Below, one piece after another: positions 32,607 to 43,690 of a stretch of DNA of 64,000 bases. A program made the position numbers and the translations under genes. Source of the stretch: Budorcas taxicolor (taxonomy: Eukaryota; Chordata; Mammalia; Artiodactyla; Bovidae); assembly GCF_023091745.1 (NCBI RefSeq), contig NC_068913.1, positions 18,308,001 to 18,372,000 on the forward strand, read 5' to 3'. The stretch's first letter is position 1; every line of letters starts with the position of its first letter. Below the pieces are notes generated by a model. The model saw only the letters and a list, made by a program, of their open reading frames with translations. It ran no database searches and was not told where the DNA came from.

Positions 32607-32881
32607 TCATTTCATCAAACTTGTATTTAAAGACCTTGGTGCTGTGACACCGAGATGAAGGAGGAAGTCCCTACTCTTTAGGAGTTCCTGACTTAGCGGG
32701 AAGTGCACATTTCATTCTCCGAGCAAGCAATTTAATGAGATTCTTATTGTTGCTATTTTAGAGGTGAGGTTGCAGAACTGCAGGCAGAGATCAGGCAATT
32801 TGTATTATTCACCCTGAAACATAGGAAATTCCCGTGATTTTTTTTTTTTTTTCTGGATTCAAGTTAACATAGTGATGAAAG

Positions 32882-32925
<44 letters not shown>

Positions 32926-33619
32926 TTAAAATAGCACAAAGCTGAGCAGGTACATAGGGCAAAAGGAGATCCTAGAGACAATCTATGCTCAGCAGGGGAA
33001 ATCTGTTGTCAGGGAAGTCCATGCCAGAATGAATTCCCTGCCCATGTTATTTCTTTCAGCATCCAACAGATTCCTGTATATGTTTCAAATTTAACATGGT
33101 TGAGGGTCAAGCACAGGGAACGTTGGGAGTGGGAGGGCATAAGACTGGAGTTTGTCTTTTAGCAAATATATTTCAGTGGATCACAGACACCATACCAGTT
33201 CCACATTAAAAAGAAATCTCAAAATAGACTTGGGGGAGCCCTGTAAAGTGCAATGATATAGGAAAGAGCAGCTTGGATGCTGAGAGATGCTCTGAAGTCT
33301 GACCTTTCTCAGATGTGGATGTGATGACCCACTTTCATTCCAGTTGGAGAATGAATTCAGGTAAAGATACATGCTGCTATCCCATGGAGCCCACATGTGG
33401 CCTCACAAATGAGCGTGCTGCCAGAGGTCAGAGCAACCAGGTTTCTACCTGCACTCAGAGTCATTTCCCTGGCTCCAGCTGGAGAGGCAGTTCAAAAGGA
33501 TAAAGGTCTAGACTTTAGACTTTGCCATTCTTAGGGTCCTCCCTCTGGTCTCAACAATGTTATGTGAAATTATATGTGTACATGAAACACACACATATAT
33601 ATTACATACACACACAATT
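32607..33619. other. Unique-looking interval containing a CA repeat
   Basis: Apart from (AC)20 and a run of T at about 32838-32852, no repeat is recognised. CA/TA-rich sequence also lies at 33588-33618. No convincing exon. Confidence 0.45.
32884..32923. repeat. (AC)20 microsatellite
   Basis: Twenty uninterrupted AC units. This is the longest pure dinucleotide run in the window. Confidence 0.97.
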
Positions 33620-34260
33620 TTCTTTTCTTTTCCTGAACAATTTGAAAGTCAGTTGCAGTCTTCCAGGATTCATGTCACTTCTTTCAGTCTGTATCTTCTA
33701 AGAAATGTTCATAACCAAACATAATCCCATTCAAGACATCTAACATTAACATAACGCTGAGATCTGCTGATATACTGTCCATATTCAAAATTTCCCATTT
33801 TCCCAATAAGTCTTTCATAGGCTTAATTTTTTTTCCCAAAATTTATAAATCCACAATCTAGTCAAGGATCTTGTATTTCATTTACTTGTCATACTTCTTT
33901 AGAGTCTTTCTAGGATAGTTCCTAGCCATTTGGGGGGCATATTGAAGATTTCAAGTTTAGTTATTTTGCAGACCATCTTTTATTTGGTATTTTTATGGTT
34001 GTCTTATTATGATGAAGGTTAAACATTTTTCCAGAAATATTACAAAGATTATGTGCTCTTCTCACTACATCTAATTGTGAGGCACATTAGGTTACTTTGT
34101 CCTATAATTGGTGACGTTAAATTTGATCGTTTAATTAAGGTGGAGTCCACCAGATTTTTCCACAATCAAACATACTTTTTCTCTTCGAAATTAATAACTA
34201 ATCAATAGAGTCTTATTTTCAGACTATGTGAATATCTTCTTCAACAGTGTTTCACCTATG
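33620..34260. mobile_element. Ancient L1M-type fragment
   Basis: The order CAAGGATCTTGTATTTCATTTACTTGTC, TTTTGCAGACCATCTTTTATTTGG, then ATTGGTGACGTTAAATTTGATCG and AAGGTGGAGTCCACCAGATTTTTCC resembles a mammalian L1M untranslated segment. Divergence is high. I do not assign orientation. Confidence 0.5.
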
Positions 34261-35080
34261 TTTTGTCATCTATTATTGAGCCTTACCTAAATCAGTTACT
34301 ACTATGGCGGTTTGCCATTGGTGATTTTCTAATTCTGTTACCCTTCTACATTTATTAGCAAGAACTGTTCTGTGAATAAGAGTTTTTCCTTCTCTATTCC
34401 ACTTAAAAACACTATTTATTAATGATTGTAAAGCATATACATGTACATAAGCACATTCATATGATACATTGTATATGTATAGGAACTGATGAATTAAAAA
34501 ATCATATGTGTTATAATTGGTTTCTGCCATTCTTTATTATAATACTCAAATTATAATCAGTTTAATTTAGATCCACATTACCTTAGTACTGCTGCTTGGA
34601 ATCTGAGATCTATGTCACTGTGACTCTAACCTGGACCAAAGCTCTCCTGGGGAGTATAAGACTAGGGCCCATAAGAGTTGGGAGAGACATTGAGCATTCC
34701 CTGCTCATGAGCAGTAGGAGTTTTCTGTATAATGTCTTGTGTCCATCTGTGGGAAGTGGCCATCCTCTTTGCCTTCTTCTCCCCACGCAAGATGCCCTCA
34801 TACATCTGATTCATCACACATCTGCCATCTGGTGGTAGGTTACAGAGTCTATAAAAAGAGATCAAGCAGAGAAAACCCTTAGGTATACGGAGACCAAAGC
34901 AGGACCTGTGCTGTCCAATACTGTCCATAGTTCAAATGAAAATGCCTAAGTAGCAGGTTATTTATTTGTAGAAAAGAGTCTTTCGTTTTAAATACTTGTG
35001 AGTTTTTGCAGGAAGAAAGAGGATATGAAATATGTACTGATTTCTGTTCTCCAACTTGTCACAAATAGTAAGTTAAACCT
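34261..35080. other. Unique-looking interval
   Basis: No clear repeat or exon. Overlapping open frames of 80-88 codons on both strands at 34596-34928 have no recognised motif. Confidence 0.4.
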
Positions 35081-35240
35081 TGAGAAACTGTGCAAGGTAG
35101 ACTCTGTTATCCTAATTTTATAAATCAGGAAAGGAGAGTTAAATATTCTGTTAAAATCTTGCAGCCTGTGAATGGTGGGGCAAAAATCTAAAGCAGAGTT
35201 AGCTAACTTTGAAACCTGTGTTCTTTCCACTCCTTACACT
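35081..35240 (-). mobile_element. MIR remnant, antisense
   Basis: ATTTTATAAATCAGGAAAGGAGAG, then AATATTCTGTTAAAATCTTGCAG and GCAAAAATCTAAAGCAG plus TGTGTTCTTTCCACTCC fit inverted MIR. Confidence 0.65.
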
Positions 35241-35258
35241 GACTTTAAAATGTGTTCA

Positions 35259-35260
<2 letters not shown>

Positions 35261-35293
<33 letters not shown>
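35261..35293. repeat. (TG)16 microsatellite
   Basis: An uninterrupted 33-base TG run. Confidence 0.97.
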
Positions 35294-35296
<3 letters not shown>

Positions 35297-35509
35297 AAAG
35301 CATGTGCTGTTTACATTGTAAATCACTGGAGGCCTCCCCAAATCTCAGACTGAAATTAATTGGGTTAGATACTATTAAGATATGTTAAAACATAATATTA
35401 TATACATTTTTAAAATGAGTGCTCTTCACTGTTATCAGATTTCCTTATTTTCACAATAAATATAAAGAAGACAGTAGGGTTGAGAATTTATCAGACCCTG
35501 GATTTAGTA

Positions 35510-35730
35510 ATCAGATCTGATTTTGTTCAAATTTGTCACTGCTACTTAAATGTGTAAATATGGACAAGTTGGTAGATGTCCTTAAGCTTTAGTATCTCAT
35601 ACATATAGTGGTAGTATGTATGTAATATTTGGTTTATGGAATTGTAATCATTGGGTTAGATAATATATGTCAAGTACTTGATTCAGGGCCTAACAGAATT
35701 GTGCTCCATAACTAATGAAAATTGCTGTTT
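35510..35730 (+). mobile_element. MIR remnant, sense
   Basis: AGATCTGATTTTGTTCAAATTTGTCACTGC, then ATGGACAAGTTGGTAGATGTCC, TAGTATCTCATACATATAGTGG and CAGGGCCTAACAGAATTGTGCTC follow MIR order in sense orientation, with heavy divergence. Confidence 0.6.
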
Positions 35731-35891
35731 TTAATTATGAAGGAGTGAATGGCAGTCTTTTTAGGTCAGTAAATATCCCTGAGATCTGAAGACTGTCTTG
35801 ATCCATCTTCTTAGAGCTAATGAATTACTCTTGCTTTTTCTCCAACTTAACATTTAAATAGCGTTTCTTAGCCAAACAGTTCCAGAGCCTG

Positions 35892-36165
35892 CTGTTGCTG
35901 CTGCTAAATCGCTTCAGCAGTGTCTGACTCTGTGCGACCCCAGAGACGGCAGCCCACCAGGCTCCCGGTCCCTGGGATTCTCCAGGCAAGAACACTGGAG
36001 TGGGTTGCCATTTCCTTCTCCAATGCATGAAAGTGAAAAGTGAAAGTGAAGTTGCTTAGTCGTGTCCAACTCTTAGCAACTCCATGGACTGCAGCCCACC
36101 AGGCTCCTCCATCCATGGGATTTTCCAGGCAAGAGTACTGGAGTGGGGTGCCATTGCCTTCTCAG
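35892..36165 (-). mobile_element. BOV-A2 SINE dimer, antisense, with 11-bp TSD
   Basis: The plus strand has a short (CTG)n-like tail, the tail-proximal monomer, then the linker ATGCATGAAAGTGAAAAGTG, and the second monomer to GGGGTGCCATTGCCTTCTC. The direct repeat TCCAGAGCCTG at 35881-35891 and 36166-36176 gives exact borders. The full dimer contrasts with the single-monomer copy at 5706-5820. Confidence 0.93.
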
Positions 36166-36176
36166 TCCAGAGCCTG

Positions 36177-36832
36177 AATACCTGTTAATTATATAGTCAT
36201 ATGTGAGTGATATGTGGAGACTCTAAACTTCTTCCTTTTTCTACTTGTTACTGACCAGAGTCCTTAGAGACCACCTGACTTGGGAAGAACAATTGTTTGA
36301 GGTCATCAGGGCTTAACTGGTGACAGTTTTAGATCATTGGAGGATAAATATAACTTAAATGACATTTGTAAGGCAGATTTTGATATTTATGCCAATGGTT
36401 CTGAGACAAAATGGAGCATTAACTTTTATTATTTCTAAATATTCTTAGTGTGACCATTTTTTGTTATGACCATGTGCATGTCTCCCTTTACTTACGGCTT
36501 ATGAATAGAAATATATGACATTTAATTGATAATTTATTTTCTTTTAAAATATATTTTCAAAATATTTTGAAATATTAAAAAATATTTTGAAATATGCATT
36601 AGCTACATTTCATCATTTTGTAAAATACTTTGACATGGATTCACTTAAAAATATTCACTGAGTATTTATTATATGCTAGGCAGTATGTCACTTTAAAAAG
36701 TAGAGTATAGGAAAAAATTAGAAAATATATGTGTGAAGCACTATGCCTGATACAGGTACTATAAAAATTAATGTAAAATTGTTAAGATATGTTTTTTTCT
36801 CAGTGAACTTAAAGCCTGTTTTATCATCACAA
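36177..36832. other. AT-rich unique-looking interval
   Basis: No clear transposon. The 15-mer AATATTTTGAAATAT occurs twice, 20 bp apart, near 36561 and 36581. Confidence 0.45.
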
Positions 36833-36844
36833 TTTAATATTATT

Positions 36845-37233
36845 CAGTTCAGTCAGTCAGTCATGTCCAACTCTTTGCAGCCCCATGGACTGCAGCATGC
36901 CAGGCTTCTTTGTCCATCACCAACTCCTGGACTTTACTCAAACTCATGTCCATCGAATCAGTGATGCCATTCAACCACCTCATCCTCTGTCATCCTCTTT
37001 TCTTCCTTCCTTCAATCGTTCCCAGCATCAGGGTCTTTTCCAGTGAGTCAGTTCTTCGTATCAGATGGCCAAAGTATTGGAGTTTCAGCTTCAGCATCAG
37101 TCCTTCCAATGAATATTCAGGAACTGATCTCCTTTAGGATGGACTATTGGATCTGCTTGCAGTCCAAGGGACTCTCAAGAGTCATCTCCAACACCACAGT
37201 TCAAAAGCATCTATTCTTTGGCACTCAGCTTTC
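36845..37233 (-). mobile_element. BovB 3' end, antisense, with 12-bp TSD
   Basis: The plus strand begins at the inverted BovB terminus (CAGTTCAGTCAGTCAGTC) and runs through CCCAGCATCAGGGTCTTTTCC. It stops at GGCACTCAGCTTTC, a 5' truncation leaving about 389 bp. The TSD TTTAATATTATT at 36833-36844 and 37234-37245 is perfect. It inserted by target-primed reverse transcription with its usual ACTGA-repeat tail rather than a poly-A tail. Confidence 0.93.
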
Positions 37234-37249
37234 TTTAATATTATTAAAT

Positions 37250-37335
37250 ACATTTAATAGGAGATGTGGAAGCTAAAGTTAAAAAGAAGTTGAAATAACT
37301 TGCATAAGGTCACACAGAAAGTGAGTTTTAAGTTA
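37250..37335 (-). mobile_element. Possible MIR fragment, antisense
   Basis: AAGTTGAAATAACTTGCATAAGGTCACACAGAAAGTGAG is close to the inverted MIR core. The rest is not recognisable. Confidence 0.45.
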
Positions 37336-37744
37336 CAATTTGGGTTAATCAAATAGTTTTATAATATTATTTTATTTCCTACATATATCATTTTTTTTTA
37401 AATTTATCTCATTTTTCAAAGACATTGATCTGGGATAAAAATACACATTTATAACTTATAGTCTACTTAGAATCAACATTATACAGCTTCCTATATAATA
37501 TAATCATCATACTTCCCTTTTCCCTCTTCTAGTCTTTGGACTATTTGTGTCACACATTTTATTCATACATATGTTATAAATCCCATGATAGATTGCTATT
37601 AGTTTTGTTTAAATAGTAAATTTTCTTTTAAATTGATCTAAATATAGGAATGAAATCTTATATATTTATCCATGTTGCCAACATTTTCTGGTATTCTATA
37701 TTCCTTTGTATAGAACTATATTTCTATTTCATATTTTTTTCATT
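37336..37744. other. AT-rich interval, nothing recognised
   Basis: No repeat or exon is recognised. Confidence 0.45.
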
Positions 37745-39480
37745 CTGCCTAAAATACTTGCTTTAACATTTCTTTTAGTGCATATCTTCTGGTGATAAAT
37801 TCTTTCAGCTTTCACATGACTCAAAAAGACTTTATTTTGCCTTTATCTTTGCAAAAGAGTTTTGCTAAGTATAGAATTCTAGGTTGACAGATATTTTTGT
37901 CTTTGAGTACTTTAAAGGTGTTGCTCCAGTATTCTTGCTTGCTTTGTTTTGGATGATAACTTTGCTTTTTTTCTCTCTATATATATAATGCATTATATAT
38001 TATATATATATGACATATATTTGTATAACATGTTCTCCCTTTCCCTCCCCTCGCCCCCTCTCCCCAGTATACTCTTAAGATTTTCCTTATCACTAATGTT
38101 ACCAATTTGATTATGATGTATCTTCACAGTTTAATTTATATTTCTTGTTCTTGGGGTTTGTTGAGCTTCTTGGATCTCTAAGTTTATGGTTTTCATCAAT
38201 TTAGGAAAATTTTAGCCATCATTTTTCCAAGCATTTTCTGCGTCCCTCCCTTTCTTCTCTTTCAGCAACTTAAATCGCATGAATATTAGGTCACTTAAGT
38301 TGGCCCACACCTTACTGATGATGCTCTGTTCATTTTTGTAAATACTTTCTCTGTGTTTCATTCTGGATAATTTCTGTTGTTACTTTTTCCAGGCTACTGT
38401 TCTTCTCTTTGAAATATTGAATCCCTTGTTATTCCTTCTTATTTATTTATTTTTCTAAATTTTGGTGTCACCCACCAGAGCTGCCTTGGAGGGAATCTCT
38501 GTGTCTCAGTGGCTGCCTACTGCTGGTGGTAATCTCATGATACTCTGCACTTTCAGCCATCGATGCCCTTCTTATTATTCTTATCCAGTGTAGTTTTTAT
38601 CCCAGTCATTATAGTTTTCAAATCTTAAAATTTGATTACTCCAAATTTCTGACTTTGGAGAATCACCCTTTTAAAAAATATTTTTTGTTTCAAGTTAATA
38701 TTTGGAACATAATTATTTTGATGTTCTTATTTGTTAATTCTAACATTGGTCTCAGCTTGGAGCAGTTTCAATTGATTGATTTTTCCTCCTCTTCATGGGT
38801 TGTATATTCTGGCTTTTTTGTATTCCTTGTTAATTTTAATTAGACACCAGAATTTTGAATTTTATCCTGTTGAGTGCTGAATATTTTTGCATTTCTATAA
38901 ATATTCTTGTGCTTTTTCTAGGGTGCATTAAGTTACTTGGAAGCAGTTTGAAACTTCTGAGTCTTGCTAGGATAATTCAGTGAGTCTGACCCGAGCATCT
39001 TGTAGTCTGGGGATAATTGTTCTCCACATCTAATGCATACTCTCCTGCATACTCTACCCAGTGCTTCCTGAGTAATGTGGCTTTCCAGTCTGACTGGTGG
39101 TAATAGACACCAGTCTTTGTCCTGTGTGATCATTCAGTGCTCTTCCCTCTGATTCCCTAGGCTTCAGGTAGTTTCCATTGAAGACTTAAAGAGGACTCTC
39201 TAGAGATTTCCAGTCTTCTTTCTTCCAGGCTTTTCTCTTCTCTCTTGTCTTCCAGGCAAGTCTCTCCTTTTTGGTTCTCTCCTGCAAACTCCATCTACTT
39301 TGTTTTCCTTGGACTCTAACTTCATCTCCTCAACTCAGAAATTCTGATGAGTTCTGCTTGATTTCTCCCTCCATGAGTGGTGGCCTGGAAACTCTTAAGT
39401 CAGGAAGCTGGGATAATCACAGATAATCCTGTCTCTCAGGGATAACTGTCCTTTGTTGACTGATGTCCAGTGTTTTATAT
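37745..39480. mobile_element. Ancient L1/HAL1-like segment, first copy
   Basis: Blocks such as TAAGTATAGAATTCTAGGTTGACAG (about 37868), GGGGTTTGTTGAGCTTCTTGGATC (about 38153), TTTAGCCATCATTTTTCCAAGC (about 38211) and TGTTGAGTGCTGAATATTTTTGC (about 38870) follow the order of an old mammalian L1/HAL1 segment, probably antisense. A TA repeat lies at 37976-38012. No intact coding frame remains. The name is tentative. Confidence 0.5.
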
Positions 39481-39563
39481 GTTTTATTTTTTTTTTCTGT
39501 TGTCTTATTTTAGGTTAAAATAGCCTAAATAACCAAATTTATCAATTTATTATTTATCATTAA

Positions 39564-39808
39564 ATCTAATAAAAGGTAAATCTGTTACTCAATTGTGTCT
39601 GACTCTTCGCAACCCTTTGGAACCTGTAGCCCACCAGTTTCCTTTGTCCATAAGATTTTTCAGGCAAGAGCACTGGAGTGGGTTGCTATTTCCTCCTTCA
39701 GGAGATGTTCCCAACCCAGGGATCGAACCTGCATCTCCTGTGTCTCCTGCATTGCAGGCAGGTTTTTTTTTTTTTTTTTTTTTACCTGCTGAGCCATCAG
39801 GGAAGCCC
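39564..39808 (-). mobile_element. Bov-tA SINE, antisense, with T21 run and TSD
   Basis: Reverse-orientation Bov-tA ending at GAGCCATCAGGGAAGCCC. TATTTATCATTAA (39551-39563) and TATTTATCACTAA (39809-39821) form a 13-bp TSD with one mismatch. A run of 21 T at 39763-39783 replaces the normal ATTCTTTACC region in the head. Confidence 0.92.
39763..39783. repeat. T21 homopolymer inside a SINE head
   Basis: Twenty-one T at the site where other copies have two to four. It is not the SINE tail, which lies at the other end of the element. Confidence 0.92.
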
Positions 39809-39869
39809 TATTTATCACTAACATCTATTAATTAATTTAATTTATAAGTCAAAAGTTATTAATGTAGAG

Positions 39870-40880
39870 TAAGAGTTTATTCTATCTTTGTTGGAAGCAG
39901 AAATTCCCCCCTTTTAAAAATAAGCCCTTTAAAGATGCTGTCTCTTTGTTTCTAATGAGAAGTCTGAGTTGCTCTGTATTGTTCCTCCATATATAATAAT
40001 TTTTCTGCTTTGGCTGCTGTTAAAATATTTCTTTAGTTTTGGTGTTTTATTTTTGACTATCATGTGCCCAAGTATGGTCTTTTTCTATATTTGTACTGTT
40101 TTTGTTTTACTCAGCTTTAAGTATTTGTGGGTTGATGTTTTTCACCAAATTTTGGGGAATTTCAACTATTATTTCTTTGATTATTTTTATGCCTCAATAT
40201 CTCTGAGGCATAAATTCTAATTATGTCTGTTAAACATGGGAAACGCTACCCACTCCAGTGTTCTGGCCTGGAGAATTCCATGGACTGTATCCATGGGGTT
40301 GCAAACAGTCAGGAATGACTGAGTGACTTTCACTTTCACTTTCAAACATCTTTTTACTGTCCCATTTGCTGTTCATTTGAAAAAAATGTTTAATTTCTAT
40401 TCTTTAGTTTGGGTGGTTTCTACTGACCTATCTACAATCTTACTAATCTTTTTTTCCGCCCATTGTCTAATTTTCTTTTAAGCTCACTTAGTGATTTTAA
40501 TTTCATATATATTTCTTTAGCTCTTGAATTTCTATTTGACTCTTTTCATGGTTCTCATTACTCTACTGATATTCTCTATCTATCCAATCATTCTATCCAT
40601 CATTGCCTTTAAGTTCTTGAGCATATTTATAACAGCTTTTTAAGAGTACTTCTCTGTTAATTTCAAACTGTGATCATCCTGGGGGCTTGCTTCCATTGGC
40701 TATTTTTCTCTTTTGACTATAGGTCATATTTTCTGCTTATTTGCATGTATAGTTTTTAAAAAACACATGCTGGACATTGTGAACAAGATATGATTTGTGG
40801 ATTATGATGTTTTCTTTAAAGAAAGTTGAGGTTTTTCTCTGGCTGGCAGTTGATTTGTGGTGATCAGTTGGATCTTATAG
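39870..40880. mobile_element. Ancient L1/HAL1-like segment, second copy
   Basis: The blocks CTTTGTTTCTAATGAGAAGTCTG (about 39948), CAAATTTTGGGGAATTTCAAC (about 40145), TTTAAGTTCTTGAGCATATTTATAACAGC (about 40608) and ACACATGCTGGACATTGTGAAC (about 40764) follow the same element order as 37745-39480. It is split by a truncated Bov-tA. The same tentative family is assigned. Confidence 0.48.
40238..40341 (+). mobile_element. 5'-truncated Bov-tA2-like SINE
   Basis: Only the 3' half is present, from GGGAAACGCTACCCACTCC through GAGAATTCCATGGACTGTAT to GTGACTTTCACTTTCACTTTC. The tRNA head is absent. AAACAT on both sides may be a short TSD. Confidence 0.85.
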
Positions 40881-40882
40881 AG

Positions 40883-41106
40883 TGGTGGTTCTTAAGTAGG
40901 GGTAATTTTAGTCTCCCCACCCAAAGAGATATTTGACAGTGTATGGATATTTTTGGTTGTCACAACTTGGGGTGACAATGACATACAGTGTGTACATATC
41001 AGGAACATCCCACAATTGGTGAACATCCCACAATTCACTGGAAAAGCACCCCACAACAACTAATTATCTGATTCAGTGTTTCAGTGCTGAGGTTGAGAAA
41101 CCCTAC
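40883..41106 (+). mobile_element. MER5A-like hAT DNA transposon remnant
   Basis: It begins GTGGTGGTTCTTAAGTAGGGG, with TTTGACAGTGTATGGATATTTTTGGTTGTCACAACTTGGGG in the middle. It ends AGTGCTGAGGTTGAGAAACCCT. This is the full MER5A block order with terminal inverted repeats partly preserved. Confidence 0.82.
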
Positions 41107-41469
41107 TGTATTATTGGAGAGGGTTTATTTCAGTACCCCATCACCTCCAGTCCTAGAGCATGTACCTGATTCTAGAGTATACCTTATTTCTAGCATTTTG
41201 CCTTTCTGGGGTCTGAACTAAGTGCCTGAAGTACTAAATGAAGCTTCTTTATTTCGCTGTGACTGGGCCAGAACTCCAGTCTCCCAGCACATTACAACCT
41301 GTGGTATCTGTATTCAGGACTTACCTCTCAGCAATCGGTTAGTCTTACTGAGTCTCGCCCTCTCTAAGTATAGTCCAGAGTCTTGGCCAGAGTCCTGAAG
41401 GGCACCTCCGTGTAGAACTCTGGGCATCTCCACCATCTCAAGGAACTTTACCTATAAACTCTAACCTCC
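41107..41469. other. Short unique-looking interval
   Basis: No repeat or exon is recognised. Confidence 0.45.
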
Positions 41470-41700
41470 TGAAAGTGAAAGTGAAAGTGAAGTCACTCAG
41501 TCGTGTCCGACTCTTTGCGACCCCGTGGACTACAGCCCACCAGGCTCCTCTGTCCATTGGATTCTCCAGGCAAGAATACTGGAGTGGATTGCCATTTCCT
41601 TCTCCAGGGGATCTTCCAGACCCAGGAATCAAACCCAGGTCTCTCGAATTGCAGGCAGACACAGGCAGACGCTTTAACCTCTGAGCCACCAGGAAGCCCC
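41470..41700 (-). mobile_element. Bov-tA SINE, antisense
   Basis: A GAAAGT-repeat tail at the left, CGTGTCCGACTCTTTGCGACCCC, and the inverted head ending GAGCCACCAGGAAGCCCC. ACAGGCAGAC is tandemly doubled near 41660. Little diverged, so among the younger copies. Confidence 0.93.
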
Positions 41701-41760
41701 TAAGCAACCCTAAATTTCAGACTCTGGGTCCTGTTCCTAATAAGACTGTCACTTTCTGTA

Positions 41761-43022
41761 GGTCAGTCAGTCAGTCAGTTCAATTGCTCAGTCACGGCCA
41801 ACTCTTTGTGACGCTATGGACTGCATCATGCCAGGCTTTCCTGTCCATCACCAACTCCCGGAGCTTGCTCAGTGCTCATGACCGTCAAGTTGGTGATGGC
41901 TTCCAGCCATCTCATCCTATGCCATTCCCTTCTCCTGCCTTCAATCTTTCCCAGCATCAGGGTCTTTTCCAATGAGTCAGTTCTTCACATCACGTGGCCA
42001 AAGTATTGGAGCTTCAGCTTCAGCATCAGTCCTCCCAATGAATATTCAGGACTGATTTCCTTTAGGACCGACTGGTTTGATCTTCCTGTAGTCCAAGGGA
42101 CTCTCAAGTCTTCTCCAACACCACACCAACACCATCAATTTTTTGGCACTCAGCTATTTTTTTGGTCCCACTCTTACATCCATACATGACTACTGGAAAA
42201 ACCATAGCTTTGACTAGACAGACCTTTGTCAGCAAAGTAATGTCTCTGCTTTTTAATACTCTATCTAGGTTTGTCATAGCTTTTCTTCCAAGGAGCAAGC
42301 GTCTTTTAATTTCATGGCTGCAGTCACCATCTGTAGTGATTTTGGAGCCCAAGAAAATAAAGTCTGTCACTGTTCCATTGTTTCCCCATCTATTTGCCAT
42401 GAAGTGATGGGACCAGATGCCATGATCTTAGTTTTTTGAACACTGAGTTTTAAGCCAGCTTTTTCACTCTATTCTTTCACTTTCATCAAGAGGTTCTTTA
42501 GTTCCTCTTTACTCTCTGCCATAAGGGTGCTGTCATCTGCATATCTGAGGTTATTGACATTTCTCCCGGCAGTCTTGATTCCAGCTTGTGCTTCATCCAG
42601 TCTGGCATTTCACATTAATTACTCTGCATATAAGTTAAATAAGCACTATTTATACAGCTTTACACAATATATATCCTTGATGTTCTCCTTTCCCAATTTT
42701 GAACCAGTTTGTTGTCCATGTCCAGTTCTAACTGTTGCTTCTTGACCTGCATACAGATTTCACAATAGGCCAGTAAGGTGGTCTGATATTCCCATCTCTT
42801 TAAGAATTTTCTGCAGTTTGTTGTGATCCACACGGTCAATGGCTTTAGGGTAGTCAATAAAGCAGAAATAGATGTTTTTCTGGAATTCTCTTGCTTTTTC
42901 TATGATCCAGTGGATGTTGGCAATTTGATCTCTGATTCCTCTGTCTCTTCTCAATCTACCTTGAATATCTGGAAATTCTCGATTCACATACTGTTGAAGC
43001 CTAGACCTTTTCGAGTCCAGTT
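41761..43022 (-). mobile_element. BovB (RTE) LINE fragment, antisense, with TSD
   Basis: The plus strand starts at the inverted 3' terminus (a run of CAGT units then CAATTGCTCAGTCACGGCC) and extends into the RT region, ending after TACTGTTGAAGCCTAG. ACTTTCTGTA at 41751-41760 and 43023-43032 is a perfect 10-bp TSD. About 19 nt just inside the right TSD (43004-43022) do not look like BovB. The YADD box is still encoded at 42532-42543. Confidence 0.92.
42104..42987 (-). pseudogene. BovB reverse transcriptase remnant
   Basis: Minus-strand frames at 42760-42987 (RT start, QIANIHWIIEKAREFQKNIY), 42660-42857 (next RT block) and 42104-42400 (after the RT core, DGDCSHEIKRRLLLGRKAMT) cover consecutive parts of the BovB polyprotein in different frames. 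Frameshifts separate them, so no functional enzyme is encoded. Confidence 0.85.
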
Positions 43023-43032
43023 ACTTTCTGTA

Positions 43033-43499
43033 CTTTGCTTCAAAAAGTACTCTTGATTGTAATGTGGGTCAACATGAAACTCACCTTCCACATTTTCCTT
43101 CTGTCAAAGTTCATAACCCTATGCATTTTGTTTTCTCGTGCCTGACAACAACAATTGTTTCCTGTATTTTGTAGTTTCATAGTTTGCCTTAGAAGTGTAA
43201 TTCCCCTACCTGTTATTCCATCATGGCCAGATGTAGATATCCCAAAGATGGAACTTGAAATCTTGGGTTTCTCTACTATTCTTTGAGAGTAACAAAATAT
43301 CCTTAATCATAAAGAAATATTTGCTAATAGTGAAGATAAAGTTGCAGTCTCCTTCTCTAGAAAACATTGAGAACATTTCTGCTGTGTCTGCCTTTTTATT
43401 CCATTCTCTAAGACCATTTCTATGCTGGCTAATAAGACCATACAAATGATGCCTTCTCTCTAAAAAAGATAATAGTCGCTGTCTTCTGTTGTATGCTTT
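43033..43499. other. Unique-looking interval
   Basis: No repeat or exon is recognised. Confidence 0.45.
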
Positions 43500-43690
43500 C
43501 TACTGCTAGGTAATGCGCCAATAGATTTACATTTATTGTATTTCACTTAATCCTCACAGCAGCCCTGTTTTCCCTGGTTTACTTTTAAGGACACTGAGGG
43601 TCCAAGGAGTCAAGTAACTTGTAAGTTTTCAGAGGTAGTGAAATGACAGAGCTGAAACATAGACTTTGATCTGTCTTAATGTGGGACTAC
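43500..43690 (-). mobile_element. MIR remnant, antisense
   Basis: TTCACTTAATCCTCACAGCAGCCCTG, then GACACTGAGGGTCCAAGGAGTCAAGTAACTTG and GAAATGACAGAGCTGAAAC match inverted MIR closely. Confidence 0.8.

Noticed and set aside
36545..36600. Short direct repeat of AATATTTTGAAATAT as a CRISPR-like or iteron array
   Set aside because: Only two units in AT-rich DNA of a mammalian genome. Composition explains it.
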